Below are positions 7,651-15,688 of a stretch of 57,061 bases of DNA, one piece after another (within the stretch, counting starts at the first letter, position 1; each line of letters begins with the position of its first letter). The notes under the pieces were generated by a model. It ran no database searches and was not told the DNA's origin. It saw only the letters and a list, made by a program, of their open reading frames with translations. Location: NCBI GenBank assembly GCA_902592675.1, contig CACJFJ010000008.1, positions 1-57,061 on the forward strand. The letters run 5' to 3'. This DNA is from an uncultured Pelagibacteraceae bacterium (GTDB lineage: Bacteria; Pseudomonadota; Alphaproteobacteria; Pelagibacterales; Pelagibacteraceae). Made by a program: the position numbers and the translations under genes.

Positions 7651-9327
7651 TTAAGTTACAGTTTTTACTGTTGTTCGTCTCATAATAAATACTTGCTGAG
7701 CCATGGTTAAGATATTATTTACAGTCCAATAAATAACCAGACCACTTGGGAATGGAGCAAGAATTACAGTTAAGAAAAGAGGAAAAAACATAAATATTTT
7801 TGCCTGTATTGCGTCAGTTGGTGCTGGATTTAGTTTTTGTTGGATCCACATAGAAACACCCATTGCCACAGGCCACGCTCCAATAACAAGGAATGAGGGC
7901 ACATCATAAGGCAATAATCCAAATAAATTAAATATACTGGTGGGATCTCTTTCGGATAAATCTTGTATCCATCCATAAAATGGCATTTGTCTCATTTCTA
8001 TAGTAACAAACAAAACCTTATATAATGCAAAAAAAACAGGTATTTGAACTAAAATTGGTAAACATCCTGACATAGGATTTACTTTTTCTTTCTTATAAAG
8101 TGCCATCATAGCTTGTTGTAATTTCATCTTGTCATCTTTATGTAATTCTTTCAGTCTTACCATTTCAGGCTGGAGTGCTTTCATTTTAGCCATACTTCTA
8201 AATGAAAAATTTGCTAAAGGAAAAAATGCTAATCTAATACATATTGTGATTGCTATAATCGCTAAACCATAATTTCCAAGCAGTTTAAAAAAATAATCAA
8301 TGCCATAAAAAAGTGGTTTAGTAATAAAGTAAAGGAATCCCCAATCTATTACCAAATCAAATTTTTCTATATTAAGTGTTTCAGCATAACCATCAATTAC
8401 ATCAACCCTTTTAGCTGCAACAATGATCTTTAACTCTTCTTCAATTGAGCTGTTTTCATTTAATTCTAGAGGACTCGTAGCTATAAAATTTGCTCTGAAT
8501 TTATTTTTATAGTCAAATGTTGTTTTAAACTCAGTGTTTTTTGGGGGTATTAATGATGTTATCCAATATTTATCACTTATTCCTAACCAGCCTTTTTTAG
8601 CTACTTTAGAAAACTTTTTTTCTTGAATATCGTCATAGTCTTCTTCTATTAATTCATCATCTAAGGTAGCGATTAAACCTTCATGTAGTATCAAGAAATC
8701 AATTATTTCTGGAATTTCATTTCTTATTATTTGACCATAAGAATAAAAGTCATATTTCTTATTACTTTCATTAATTACTTTTTGTTTAATTGTAAAAAGA
8801 TATTTATCATCTAATGATATTTCTTTCTCAAACTTTAAACCCTGTTTATTAGTCCAATTTAGTTTAATTGGAGACTTATAAGTAAGTTTATTATTACCTA
8901 CGACTGACCAAATTGTTTCTGAATTTGGAACATCAATATTTTTATCAGTGGTAACAAAACCACTATCAATTAGATAGCCTTCATCAATATTTCTTGGTCC
9001 TAGTAAAGTTACTTTTTCTTCATTTTCAAGATTTACTTTATATTTTTTGAAAGTTAAATCATCTATAGAAGCACCTTTTAAAGATATTGAACCTATAACG
9101 TTATCATTTTCAAATTCAATTCTTTTGCTTTGATTCAGAGCCTCATCTCTCGAAATAGTAACGATTGTTTCTTTTTGTTCTAGGCTTGGAGCATCAGAAT
9201 TTTGTTCTATTTTTTTTTTTTCAGAAGGATCTTGAGTTGAAGTTTGCTCTGGTATGAAAAAAAGAGAATATAACACTATGACAGCTGTAGATAGAGTAAT
9301 TGCGGCTATTACATTTTTAGAGTCCAT
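7651..9327 (-). CDS. yidC: Membrane protein insertase YidC
   Basis: Inserts and folds inner-membrane proteins, alone or with SecYEG. The 558-residue form is the Gram-negative type: an N-terminal membrane anchor (IAAITLSTAVIVLYSLFFIP, about 7-26), a large periplasmic domain to about residue 330, and five C-terminal membrane segments beginning FFKLLGNYGLAIIAITICIR. Conserved C-terminal features include FPLANFSFRSMAKMKALQPE and NPMSGCLPILVQIPVFFALY. The start codon overlaps the last base of yidD, in the classical rpmH-rnpA-yidD-yidC series. Confidence 0.96.
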   Translation of the reverse strand: MDSKNVIAAITLSTAVIVLYSLFFIPEQTSTQDPSEKKKIEQNSDAPSLEQKETIVTISRDEALNQSKRIEFENDNVIGSISLKGASIDDLTFKKYKVNLENEEKVTLLGPRNIDEGYLIDSGFVTTDKNIDVPNSETIWSVVGNNKLTYKSPIKLNWTNKQGLKFEKEISLDDKYLFTIKQKVINESNKKYDFYSYGQIIRNEIPEIIDFLILHEGLIATLDDELIEEDYDDIQEKKFSKVAKKGWLGISDKYWITSLIPPKNTEFKTTFDYKNKFRANFIATSPLELNENSSIEEELKIIVAAKRVDVIDGYAETLNIEKFDLVIDWGFLYFITKPLFYGIDYFFKLLGNYGLAIIAITICIRLAFFPLANFSFRSMAKMKALQPEMVRLKELHKDDKMKLQQAMMALYKKEKVNPMSGCLPILVQIPVFFALYKVLFVTIEMRQMPFYGWIQDLSERDPTSIFNLFGLLPYDVPSFLVIGAWPVAMGVSMWIQQKLNPAPTDAIQAKIFMFFPLFLTVILAPFPSGLVIYWTVNNILTMAQQVFIMRRTTVKTVT

Positions 9328-9578
9328 TATTTTTTTTCTCTCTTTTCTTTAATTATTGGATCAAAACCTTCACCTCCTCCTAAAAATTTAATCGGATGAC
9401 AAGACAAAATTCTTTTTAAACTAAGATACAATGCTTTAAATAAATTATAATTTTTAAGTGCTTCGATGCAATATTCTGAACATGTTGGTAGGTATCTGCA
9501 AGAATGGCCAAGTATAGGGCTAATCAAAAATTTATAACATTTTATAATTTTAATAAGTATATTTTTTATAATTTTCAT
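9327..9578 (-). CDS. yidD: Membrane protein insertion efficiency factor YidD
   Basis: A short 83-residue membrane-associated protein that aids YidC-dependent insertion. The family core is clear: YKFLISPILGHSCRYLPTCSEY, then a basic helix (LYLSLKRILSCHP) and the GGGEGFDP turn. It shares one base with rnpA upstream and one with yidC downstream, so the three are translationally coupled. Confidence 0.93.
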   Translation of the reverse strand: MKIIKNILIKIIKCYKFLISPILGHSCRYLPTCSEYCIEALKNYNLFKALYLSLKRILSCHPIKFLGGGEGFDPIIKEKREKK

Positions 9579-9919
9579 TATTTAATTTTTCTAAAACTTT
9601 GAAATATAATATCTTTAATATTTGTATACTCGTTATTCAACATAGTTGATTTAGCAATAATTAGATACGAATAATTAAATTTTATTGATATTTTTCTAAT
9701 TGCTTCATTCATGATATTTTTTAATCTTCTTTTTATTTTATTTCTTTTTACCGCATTTCCAATTTTTTTTTTTGTAACAAAACTGATATTCAATTTTTTA
9801 TTATTTTTATTTTCTAAAACTCCAAAAAAAATTGTTACATATTTATTTGATAACTTATTTTTATTTATTAAATCTTTAAATTCCTCATTTTTAGAAAGAG
9901 CAAGGATTTTGCTTTTCAT
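9578..9919 (-). CDS. rnpA: Ribonuclease P protein component
   Basis: Basic protein subunit of RNase P, which trims the 5' ends of tRNAs. The 113-residue protein has the family RNR-type helix as KIGNAVKRNKIKRRLKNIMN (about 71-90) and the usual 'VTKKKIGNAVKRN' entry. It is poorly conserved elsewhere, as is normal for the family. It starts 4 bases after the rpmH stop and abuts yidD, and this fixed gene order supports the call. Confidence 0.9.
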   Translation of the reverse strand: MKSKILALSKNEEFKDLINKNKLSNKYVTIFFGVLENKNNKKLNISFVTKKKIGNAVKRNKIKRRLKNIMNEAIRKISIKFNYSYLIIAKSTMLNNEYTNIKDIIFQSFRKIK

Positions 9920-9923
9920 TTGT

Positions 9924-10064
9924 TCAGCCAGATACTGTTAAAGATTTTCTTCCTCTTGCTCGTCTTCTAGCTAGAAGTTTTTTTCCACTCTTTGTTTTCA
10001 TTTTAGACCTAAAACCGTGTTTTCTGGCTCTTTTAATTTTAGAAGGTTGAAATGTTCTTTTCAT
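9924..10064 (-). CDS. rpmH: 50S ribosomal protein L34
   Basis: A 46-residue ribosomal protein encoded on the minus strand: ATG at 10064-10062, TGA at 9926-9924. It begins [18 protein letters not shown] and ends [11 protein letters not shown], matching the L34 family (MKRTFQPS...RRHGFR...RRRAKGRK). It heads the rpmH-rnpA-yidD-yidC series. The AT-rich stretch 10065-10156 between it and the divergent VTT gene presumably holds both promoters. I saw no DnaA boxes there. Confidence 0.95.
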   Translation of the reverse strand: MKRTFQPSKIKRARKHGFRSKMKTKSGKKLLARRRARGRKSLTVSG

Positions 10065-10156
10065 AAAATGTGATTAAAATTTAACAAATTTCGCTCTTTA
10101 TAGTAATTAAATATATAAATAGCAAATAGAAGATTTTATAATAACAAAGACTATTA

Positions 10157-10879
10157 ATGCAAAAAGCTAGTAAAATTAAATTATTTATCGGGATTTTTTA
10201 CCTTACATTGGTTGGGTTATTCCTATATTTTTTTTTTTCAAAGTTCAGCATCCACGAAATAACAAGCTATGAATTTATTAAAAATAATAGAGATTATTTT
10301 TTTGATCTTAAAAAGACTAATATATTTTTATTAGCATTAATATTCATTTTTTTTACAATTATTTGGGTTTTAGCTGCTGGTTTTGGTTCACCAGTTGCGT
10401 TACTCTCTGGTTTCATTTTTGGAAAATGGCTTGGATCACTGATAGTGGTTATAGGTTTGTCAACGGGTGCAACTTTACTTTATCTTTTTGCCAATTATTT
10501 TTTAAAAGAACTAATAAAAGAAAAATTTTTAAATAAATTTCAAAATCTAGAGGAGAAATTTAAAAAGTCTGAATTTATTTATTTACTAATTTATAGATTT
10601 ATAGGAGGTATACCTTTCGCTATTTCAAATGTTTTACCTTGCATATTTAATGTAAAACCCATTAACTTTTTTTGTGCGACTTTTTTGGGAATTCTACCCC
10701 AATTATTTTTAATTTGTTCTATTGGTAGCGGTTTAGAGAGACTAATTGATCAAAACTTAGAGGCTCCAAGTATGATTGAATTAATTTCGTCAAAAGATAT
10801 TTATCTTCCTTTAATAATATTTGTTTTGTTAGTTATAATTACAATTTTTTTGAGAAAAATTTTTTATAAAAAAGGATAA
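10157..10879 (+). CDS. TVP38/TMEM64 (VTT-domain) membrane protein
   Basis: A 240-residue integral membrane protein with about five hydrophobic segments, starting at residues 9-29. The VTT/SNARE-associated domain signature is visible: GFGSPVALLSGFIFGKWLGS, then GATLLYLFANYFLKE, and the second re-entrant-like part with LLIYRFIGGIPFAISN. Relatives include TVP38 and the DedA family, which are linked to lipid scrambling or membrane homeostasis. The substrate here is unknown. It stands alone, divergent from rpmH. A TATAAT-like box at 10137-10142 precedes the start closely. Its stop codon is adjacent to the 3' end of the tRNA-Thr gene on the opposite strand. Confidence 0.8.
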   Translation: MQKASKIKLFIGIFYLTLVGLFLYFFFSKFSIHEITSYEFIKNNRDYFFDLKKTNIFLLALIFIFFTIIWVLAAGFGSPVALLSGFIFGKWLGSLIVVIGLSTGATLLYLFANYFLKELIKEKFLNKFQNLEEKFKKSEFIYLLIYRFIGGIPFAISNVLPCIFNVKPINFFCATFLGILPQLFLICSIGSGLERLIDQNLEAPSMIELISSKDIYLPLIIFVLLVIITIFLRKIFYKKG

Positions 10880-10953
10880 TGGTGCTCCCACCCTGTACTG
10901 ACCAGGGAATTAGTCCTTACCAAGGACTTGTTATGCCATTTAACTACAGGAGC
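10880..10953 (-). tRNA. tRNA-Thr (anticodon GGU)
   Basis: 74 nt including an encoded CCA. It folds as a cloverleaf: acceptor GCTCCTG/TGGGAGC with two G-U pairs, D-stem GTTA/TAAC with loop AATGGCA, anticodon stem AGTCC/GGACT with loop TTGGTAA (anticodon GGT), a 4-nt variable region AATT, T-stem CCCTG/CAGGG and discriminator A73. The T-loop reads GTCAGTA: T55 and C56 are kept, but position 54 is G and position 58 is G, so the usual T54-A58 pair is missing. It ends one base from the stop of the convergent VTT gene. The identity is secure from the anticodon arm, which is typical of Thr-GGU. Confidence 0.88.
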
Positions 10954-11052
10954 AAATATTAAAAATTGTATTTTATTGATAATAAAGCATTTTTTTCAAA
11001 TTATTGCCTTAATTTTTTCTACAATATGATTTATATCTTAGCTGAGGAATTT

Positions 11053-11253
11053 ATGGGTATTCATTACGATTATAAATCTACAAAAAGTGCCAAACTTATG
11101 GAAAAGCAAGCTAAAAGAGAGAGAAAACTTGCTGAAAAAAAAGCCAAGCGTTTAGCAAAAGAAGGTCCTAAAAATGAGGAAAAAAAAGAAGCTAATTTAG
11201 ATGTATCAAAACCAATCACTTTAGATTTTTTGACTAATCCAAATAAAGAATGA
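11053..11253 (+). CDS. Small conserved-type hypothetical protein, 66 residues
   Basis: No function recognised. An open frame extends upstream to 10966, but the start at 11053 is preferred because GAGG at 11044-11047 is well placed and the upstream extension would begin 13 bases from the tRNA-Thr gene. The protein begins MGIHYDYKSTKSAKLMEKQA, has a strongly charged helix rich in Lys, Arg and Glu (about residues 10-45, likely coiled), and ends in a hydrophobic tail, [12 protein letters not shown]. It overlaps the next small ORF by 4 bases (ATGA), at the head of the dcd-murA group. Confidence 0.65.
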   Translation: MGIHYDYKSTKSAKLMEKQAKRERKLAEKKAKRLAKEGPKNEEKKEANLDVSKPITLDFLTNPNKE

Positions 11254-11369
11254 AAAATAAAAGTAAAACTGAACGACTAAGTTTAGCACTTAAAAAAAAT
11301 TTAAAAAAAAGAAAGCTGTTCCAAAAAAAAATAAAAAAAAATATAAATAATGTCAGTTCAGTCAGATAA
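11250..11369 (+). CDS. Small basic protein, 39 residues, upstream of dcd
   Basis: ATG at 11250 overlaps the stop of the preceding small ORF, and TAA at 11367-11369 lies inside dcd, so both ends are coupled to neighbours. The sequence begins [20 protein letters not shown] and continues with a run of Lys/Arg. The '[15 protein letters not shown]' stretch resembles short alphaproteobacterial proteins with an 'RL..ALR.NL.RRK' pattern; I recognise the pattern but not a function. It could bind nucleic acid through its basic helix. It contains long A runs, so its real length depends on accurate homopolymers. Confidence 0.5.
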   Translation: MKNKSKTERLSLALKKNLKKRKLFQKKIKKNINNVSSVR

Positions 11370-11904
11370 ATGGATTAGAAAAATGTCCAAAGAACAAGAG
11401 ATGATATCACCTTTTGAGGAAAAACAAATAAGAGGAAGCAATATTTCTTATGGGCTTTCATCTTATGGATATGATGCTAGGGTCTCTGATGAATTTAAGA
11501 TATTCACAAATGTGAATTCAGAAATAGTAGATCCTAAAAATTTTAAACCAACTAATTTTGTTACAAAAAATGTTTCAGAGTGCATTATTCCTCCAAACTC
11601 TTTTGTTTTGGCAAGAACAATCGAAAAATTTAAAATTCCAGATAATATTTTGGTTATTTGTTTGGGTAAATCTACTTATGCAAGGTGTGGTATTATAGTT
11701 AATGTAACACCACTAGAACCAGGATGGGAGGGATATGTTACTTTAGAATTTTCAAATACAACACCGCTCCCAGCAAAAATATACGCTAATGAAGGTGTTG
11801 CTCAATTTATTTTTTTAAAAGGAAACGAAAAGCCAGAGGTTACATATGCTGACAGAAAAGGGAAGTATATGGGCCAGACTGGAGTAACTCTTCCAAAAGT
11901 ATAA
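11350..11904 (+). CDS. dcd: dCTP deaminase
   Basis: Converts dCTP to dUTP, the main route towards dTTP in many bacteria. Family features in the 184 residues are [17 protein letters not shown] near the start, the active-site block [23 protein letters not shown] (about 113-135) and [23 protein letters not shown]. The C-terminal [14 protein letters not shown] segment is the nucleotide-closing tail. It ends 2 bases before murA. The length matches the Rickettsia/Pelagibacter-type enzyme. Confidence 0.92.
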   Translation: MSVQSDKWIRKMSKEQEMISPFEEKQIRGSNISYGLSSYGYDARVSDEFKIFTNVNSEIVDPKNFKPTNFVTKNVSECIIPPNSFVLARTIEKFKIPDNILVICLGKSTYARCGIIVNVTPLEPGWEGYVTLEFSNTTPLPAKIYANEGVAQFIFLKGNEKPEVTYADRKGKYMGQTGVTLPKV

Positions 11905-11906
11905 TA

Positions 11907-13160
11907 ATGAAAAAACTTGAAGTCTTTGGAGCAAAAAAGCTCACGGGACAAATTAAAATTTCTGGCTCTAAAAATGCATCATTACCAATTTTGGCTTCAA
12001 CTTTGCTCTCAAACAAAAAAATTCGCCTCAAAAACTTACCTGATGTTAAAGATATAAAAACTATGATTAATTTACTTCAATCTTTAGGATCTAAAATAAA
12101 AAAAAGAAATAAAGATTTAATCATTGATAATTCAAAACTTAAAAGAAAATTTGCTCCTTACAATCTTGTAAAAACAATGCGAGCAGGAATATTAGTTTTA
12201 GGACCCTTGTTAGCGAGGTTTGGAATGGCCAAAGTTTCACTTCCAGGTGGTTGTGCAATAGGCACCAGACCAATTGATATTCACTTAAGTGCTTTATCAA
12301 AGTTGGGTGTTAAATATAAAATAGAGCAAGGTTATGTTAGTGCATCAGCGCCACGAGGATTGATTGGTTCTAACATTTATTTTCCAAAGATATCAGTAGG
12401 AGCTACAGAAAACTTAATTATTGCTTCATGTTTTGCCAAAGGTAGAACAATTTTAAGTAACTGTGCGATAGAGCCAGAAATTAATGATTTAATTAAATTT
12501 TTAGTAGACATGGGATGTGATATTAAATGGATAGGAAAACGCAAAGTCAAAATCATTGGTGTTAACTGCACAAATGAAATCTCTTATTCTGTAATGTTTG
12601 ATAGAATAGAAGCTGGCACATATCTTATTGCAGCAGCTATCACAGAGGGAAATCTTAAAATAACAAATGTAAGGCCTAAAATAATTAAAACAGAAATAAA
12701 TATTTTGAAAAAAGTTGGTGTTAAAATTTTTCAAAAAAAAAATGAAATTAGAATCATAGGAACAAAAAAAATTAAAAATTTGAACATTAAGACAGCTCCG
12801 TATCCAGGTTTCCCAACTGATTTGCAAGCCCAAATGATGGTTTTATTATGTAAAGCTAACAAAAGATCTTTCATTAAAGAGAATATTTTTGAAAATAGAT
12901 TTATGCACGTTGCAGAACTTAATCGTATGGGCGCTAATATTTCAATTAATGGTAATAAGGCTTTAATAAAAGGTAATACAAGGTTTGCACCTGCAGAGTT
13001 AATGGCTACAGATTTAAGGGCATCTGTCTCTCTAATTTTAGCAGCGTTATCTGCTGAGGGTAAATCTATAATAAATAGAATTTATCATTTAGATCGTGGA
13101 TATGAAAATTTAGAAAAAAAGTTAAAAAAAGTAGGTGCTAAGATAAGAAGGATAAATTGA
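11907..13160 (+). CDS. murA: UDP-N-acetylglucosamine 1-carboxyvinyltransferase
   Basis: First committed step of peptidoglycan synthesis: transfers enolpyruvate from PEP to UDP-GlcNAc. It is a two-domain EPT fold of 417 residues, with ISGSKNASLPILAS near the N-terminus (Lys and Asn of the active site), MRAGILVLGPLLARFG, the catalytic loop GGCAIGTRPIDIHL (Cys at about 115, the fosfomycin target) and the C-terminal DLRASVSLILAAL. It overlaps the DUF2948 gene by 4 bases, part of a dcd-murA-DUF2948-hisD-infA series. Confidence 0.96.
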   Translation: MKKLEVFGAKKLTGQIKISGSKNASLPILASTLLSNKKIRLKNLPDVKDIKTMINLLQSLGSKIKKRNKDLIIDNSKLKRKFAPYNLVKTMRAGILVLGPLLARFGMAKVSLPGGCAIGTRPIDIHLSALSKLGVKYKIEQGYVSASAPRGLIGSNIYFPKISVGATENLIIASCFAKGRTILSNCAIEPEINDLIKFLVDMGCDIKWIGKRKVKIIGVNCTNEISYSVMFDRIEAGTYLIAAAITEGNLKITNVRPKIIKTEINILKKVGVKIFQKKNEIRIIGTKKIKNLNIKTAPYPGFPTDLQAQMMVLLCKANKRSFIKENIFENRFMHVAELNRMGANISINGNKALIKGNTRFAPAELMATDLRASVSLILAALSAEGKSIINRIYHLDRGYENLEKKLKKVGAKIRRIN

Positions 13161-13546
13161 TGAAAAAAAAATATTTAGCAAAAATTATAGCTACTGATTA
13201 TGATGGATTACAAATGATCTCAGCTTGCAGCGCTGGCTCAAAAGTCAAAGTTGGAGACATAAAATATTTATCTAATAATAAAGTTTTTCTCCTTTCAATT
13301 GAGCGTGTAAAAGTAGAGTCTGAGGAGAAAAATATAAAAATTAATAGTGTTTGCAGATTTGATTTTGTTGATAAGGTAAAATCAAAAAATATTGACCAGA
13401 AAAATGTTGAACAAATTCTAGAATTAGTAGCCATAGATTATATGAAGAATAAAGAGGATTATGAGATAAATTTAATTTTCAATAATAATGCTTACATTTC
13501 TTTGACTACAGAAACGATTGAAGTAAGACTAGAGGATCAAGATTAA
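13157..13546 (+). CDS. DUF2948 family protein
   Basis: A 129-residue protein of unknown function, of a family found in alphaproteobacteria between murA and hisD, exactly as here. Recognisable parts are KIIATDYDGLQMISACSAGSKVKVGDIKYL (given here as two adjoining pieces: 'DYDGLQMISACS' and 'VKVGDIKYL'), the strand 'FLLSIERVKVE' and 'CRFDFVDKVKSKNID'. It is soluble with no catalytic motif visible. It overlaps murA by 4 bases (ATGA), and hisD starts 10 bases later. Confidence 0.8.
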   Translation: MMKKKYLAKIIATDYDGLQMISACSAGSKVKVGDIKYLSNNKVFLLSIERVKVESEEKNIKINSVCRFDFVDKVKSKNIDQKNVEQILELVAIDYMKNKEDYEINLIFNNNAYISLTTETIEVRLEDQD

Positions 13547-13556
13547 ATAAAAGTAT

Positions 13557-14840
13557 ATGAAGATATTAGATAGTAGAAAAAAAAATTTTGATAGAGAATT
13601 AGATAATTTACTTATGAAAAGAAAAAATAAAGTAAATTTATCTAAAGTATCAGTTTTGAGAATTATTAAAGATGTTAAGAATAATGGAGATAAAGCCTTA
13701 ATAAAATATGAAAAAAAATTTAATGATAATAAGGTTATTGCACCAACATCAAAAAAAATTTCCAAAACAATAGCAACTCTTGACAAAGTAGTAAAAAGAG
13801 CAATAGATCTTGCTTACAAAAGAATTTATAAATTTCACTCTCTTCAAAAATTTAAAAACATTTCATACGTGGATAACCTAAGAAATAAACTTGAATATAG
13901 GTATTTACCGATTGAGTCAGTTGCAATTTATGTTCCTGGATCTTCAGCGTCTTATCCATCAAGTGTTTTAATGAATGCCATTCCAGCACTAGTTGCTGGT
14001 GTAAAAAGAATCATTATGATTAATCCAAGTCATAAAGGCAAACAAAATCCTGCAGTTTTATATGCGGCCCGAAAATGTAAAATTAAAGAAATTTATTCTA
14101 TTGGTGGGCCATCAGCAATCGCTGCGGTTACTTATGGAACTAAAAAAATTAAGAGGGTAGACAAAATTGTTGGTCCAGGCAATGCCTATGTTGCTGCTGC
14201 TAAAAAAGAAGTTTTCGGCGATGTTGGAATTGAGGGAATGACAGCGGGACCTTCTGAGGTAACTGTTGTTTGTGACAAATCTTCTAACGCTGAATGGATA
14301 GCAAGTGATTTAATAGCTCAAGCTGAACATGATGTGTTGGCCCAATGCATACTTATCTCTAAGGATAAAGAGATTATCAAAAAAGTTAATATTGAAATTT
14401 TGAAACAATTAAAAGAAATTCCAAGAGTTTCTGTTGCAAAAAAGAGCTTAATAAAAAATGGAATTCTAATTTATATAAAGTCTGAAAAAAAAATTGCAGA
14501 AGTTGTCAATAAAATTGCTCCCGAGCATTTAGAGTTGAATATAAAGAATTATAAGTCTCTACTTAGTAAGATTAAAAATACAGGATCTATTTGTTTAGGG
14601 AAGTTTGCTGTTATGGCAATGACAGATTATAATGCTGGTTCAAATCATATTTTGCCTACAAACGGTTCAGCTAAATACTCAAGTGGAATTAGCGTTAATG
14701 AATTTTATAAAAGAATTTCATACATAAACCTATCAAAAAAGGGTATTGAAAGTCTTGGACCATCAGTTATAACTCTTGCAAATTATGAGGGTTTAGCAGG
14801 ACATGCTCAATCTGTAAAAAAAAGAATTAGGAGAAAATAA
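13557..14840 (+). CDS. hisD: Histidinol dehydrogenase
   Basis: Zinc enzyme that oxidises histidinol twice, to histidine, the last step of the pathway. In 427 residues it shows [20 protein letters not shown], the cofactor region [17 protein letters not shown], the family block [19 protein letters not shown] with the catalytic AEHD in [12 protein letters not shown], the glutamate and histidine in APEHLE, and [10 protein letters not shown] with a zinc-binding His. Its 3' end carries the ribosome-binding site of infA, 2 bases away. hisS-hisZ-hisG lie about 1 kb downstream. Confidence 0.95.
   Translation: MKILDSRKKNFDRELDNLLMKRKNKVNLSKVSVLRIIKDVKNNGDKALIKYEKKFNDNKVIAPTSKKISKTIATLDKVVKRAIDLAYKRIYKFHSLQKFKNISYVDNLRNKLEYRYLPIESVAIYVPGSSASYPSSVLMNAIPALVAGVKRIIMINPSHKGKQNPAVLYAARKCKIKEIYSIGGPSAIAAVTYGTKKIKRVDKIVGPGNAYVAAAKKEVFGDVGIEGMTAGPSEVTVVCDKSSNAEWIASDLIAQAEHDVLAQCILISKDKEIIKKVNIEILKQLKEIPRVSVAKKSLIKNGILIYIKSEKKIAEVVNKIAPEHLELNIKNYKSLLSKIKNTGSICLGKFAVMAMTDYNAGSNHILPTNGSAKYSSGISVNEFYKRISYINLSKKGIESLGPSVITLANYEGLAGHAQSVKKRIRRK
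14829..14833 (+). promoter_or_regulatory. Ribosome-binding site that fixes a TTG start for infA
   Basis: AGGAG lies inside the last codons of hisD, 9 bases before a TTG at 14843. No ATG occurs in frame near the conserved IF-1 N-terminus, and translation from TTG gives the expected [11 protein letters not shown] start, so the TTG is very likely the real initiation codon. Confidence 0.75.
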
Positions 14841-14842
14841 AT

Positions 14843-15058
14843 TTGTCAAAACAAGATCTACTTGAATTTAAGGGTAAAGTTACCGATTTACTACCTAACG
14901 CAATGTTTAGAGTTCAACTAGAGAATGGTCATATAGTCACTGCTCATACTGCGGGTAAGTTAAGAAAAAATAGAATAAGGGTATTACAAGGTGATAACGT
15001 AACAGTAGAGATGACACCATATGACCTTACAAAAGGCAGAATAATCTTTAGGGGTTAA
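14843..15058 (+). CDS. infA: Translation initiation factor IF-1
   Basis: A 71-residue OB-fold factor that occupies the ribosomal A site during initiation. The family sequence is nearly complete: [37 protein letters not shown] and [18 protein letters not shown]. It starts with TTG, preceded by AGGAG at 14829-14833. It is 2 bases downstream of hisD and 5 bases upstream of the tRNA-Phe gene, so it probably shares a transcript with both. Confidence 0.95.
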   Translation: MSKQDLLEFKGKVTDLLPNAMFRVQLENGHIVTAHTAGKLRKNRIRVLQGDNVTVEMTPYDLTKGRIIFRG

Positions 15059-15063
15059 AATTT

Positions 15064-15138
15064 GCCTCGGTAGCTCAGGAGTAGAGCAGAGCCCTGAAAA
15101 GGCTTGTGTCGGAGGTGCGAATCCTTCCCGAGGCACCA
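15064..15138 (+). tRNA. tRNA-Phe (anticodon GAA)
   Basis: 75 nt with encoded CCA. Acceptor GCCTCGG/CCGAGGC, D-stem GCTC/GAGC, anticodon stem GAGCC/GGCTT with loop CTGAAAA (anticodon GAA), variable GTGTC, T-stem GGAGG/CCTTC and discriminator A73. The D-loop AGGAGTA carries A18-G19 rather than G18-G19, and the T-loop TGCGAAT carries G55 instead of T55. The two changes fall on positions that normally pair with each other in the tRNA elbow. All other identity features look normal. Confidence 0.95.
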
Positions 15139-15213
15139 TCAAAACATCTTGAAATTAATCTAAAAGAAATTAACTTCTATTAATAATAAATAACTAAAGG
15201 ACAAAGAAATAAG

Positions 15214-15426
15214 ATGAGTACATTAAAAGGAACCGTTAAATGGTTTAACGGAAAAAAAGGCTTTGGATTTATCGAAAGAGAAGACAAAGAAAAGGATGCG
15301 TTTGTACACGCTAGTGCAGTAAAAGCTGCAGGCATGAGGTATCTAAATGAAGGAGATAAACTAGAATTTACACTTGAGGATGGTCCAAAGGGTCCATCAG
15401 CGGTAAATTTGAAAAAAGTTGACTAA
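15214..15426 (+). CDS. Cold-shock domain protein
   Basis: A 70-residue single OB-fold RNA/ssDNA-binding protein of the CspA type. RNP1 is visible as KGFGFIE (about 15-21), RNP2 as DAFVH (28-32), and the start MSTLKGTVKWFNGKKG is the family signature. AAAGGAC at 15194-15200 is the likely ribosome-binding site. It has its own 75-base AT-rich leader after tRNA-Phe and a strong terminator after its stop, so it is probably a short independent transcript. Csp proteins in this group act as RNA chaperones. Confidence 0.93.
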   Translation: MSTLKGTVKWFNGKKGFGFIEREDKEKDAFVHASAVKAAGMRYLNEGDKLEFTLEDGPKGPSAVNLKKVD

Positions 15427-15437
15427 TTTCAAATTTT

Positions 15438-15477
15438 AAAGGACGTTTTTCTTCAAATTAGAATTACGTCCTTTTTT
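15438..15477 (+). terminator. Intrinsic terminator of the cold-shock gene
   Basis: AAAGGACG (15438-15445) pairs perfectly with CGTCCTTT (15467-15474) and runs into a T tract ending at 15477. The loop is 21 bases and AT-rich. It begins 11 bases after the csp stop codon and is the clearest Rho-independent terminator in the window. Confidence 0.8.
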
Positions 15478-15517
15478 AACACTTGAATAATCAAATTTTT
15501 TGTCTAAAAGACTTTTT

Positions 15518-15619
15518 ATGAGTAAATATGAGACAAGAAAAACGTACGCGCTAAGTACTCTAGAAGCAATCTTTAGAGGAGCTGCTAAAGGTGTGCATTC
15601 TCATTTCCATGCTGGCTAA
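15518..15619 (+). CDS. Putative 33-residue protein with a His-rich tail
   Basis: No function recognised. ATG at 15518 and TAA at 15617-15619 enclose 33 codons beginning MSKYETRKTYALSTLEAI and ending in GVHSHFHAG. The composition looks like protein: a charged N-terminus, an amphipathic helix, then His-Ser-His-Phe-His that could bind a metal. The start is preceded by a small inverted repeat, GTCT-AAA-AGAC (15502-15512), and lacks a clear Shine-Dalgarno. It stands alone between the csp terminator and tRNA-His. Codon use resembles neighbouring genes. It may be a small conserved protein missed by length cut-offs. Confidence 0.5.
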   Translation: MSKYETRKTYALSTLEAIFRGAAKGVHSHFHAG

Positions 15620-15688
15620 AGCTAGCGAATAATCATTTATAATATAATTTTAAATCAATAAAAAATAAGATAAAACTAAAAAGGACAT

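Noticed and set aside
10065-10156. Replication origin next to rpmH
   Set aside because: No DnaA-box-like 9-mers or origin-type repeats seen in this 92-base spacer.
10966-11052. Upstream extension of the 66-residue ORF
   Set aside because: No ribosome-binding site, and the composition changes abruptly; GAGG precedes the ATG at 11053.
12501-12833. 110-codon open frame antisense to murA
   Set aside because: Shadow frame rich in Phe, Cys and Asn, with no family resemblance.
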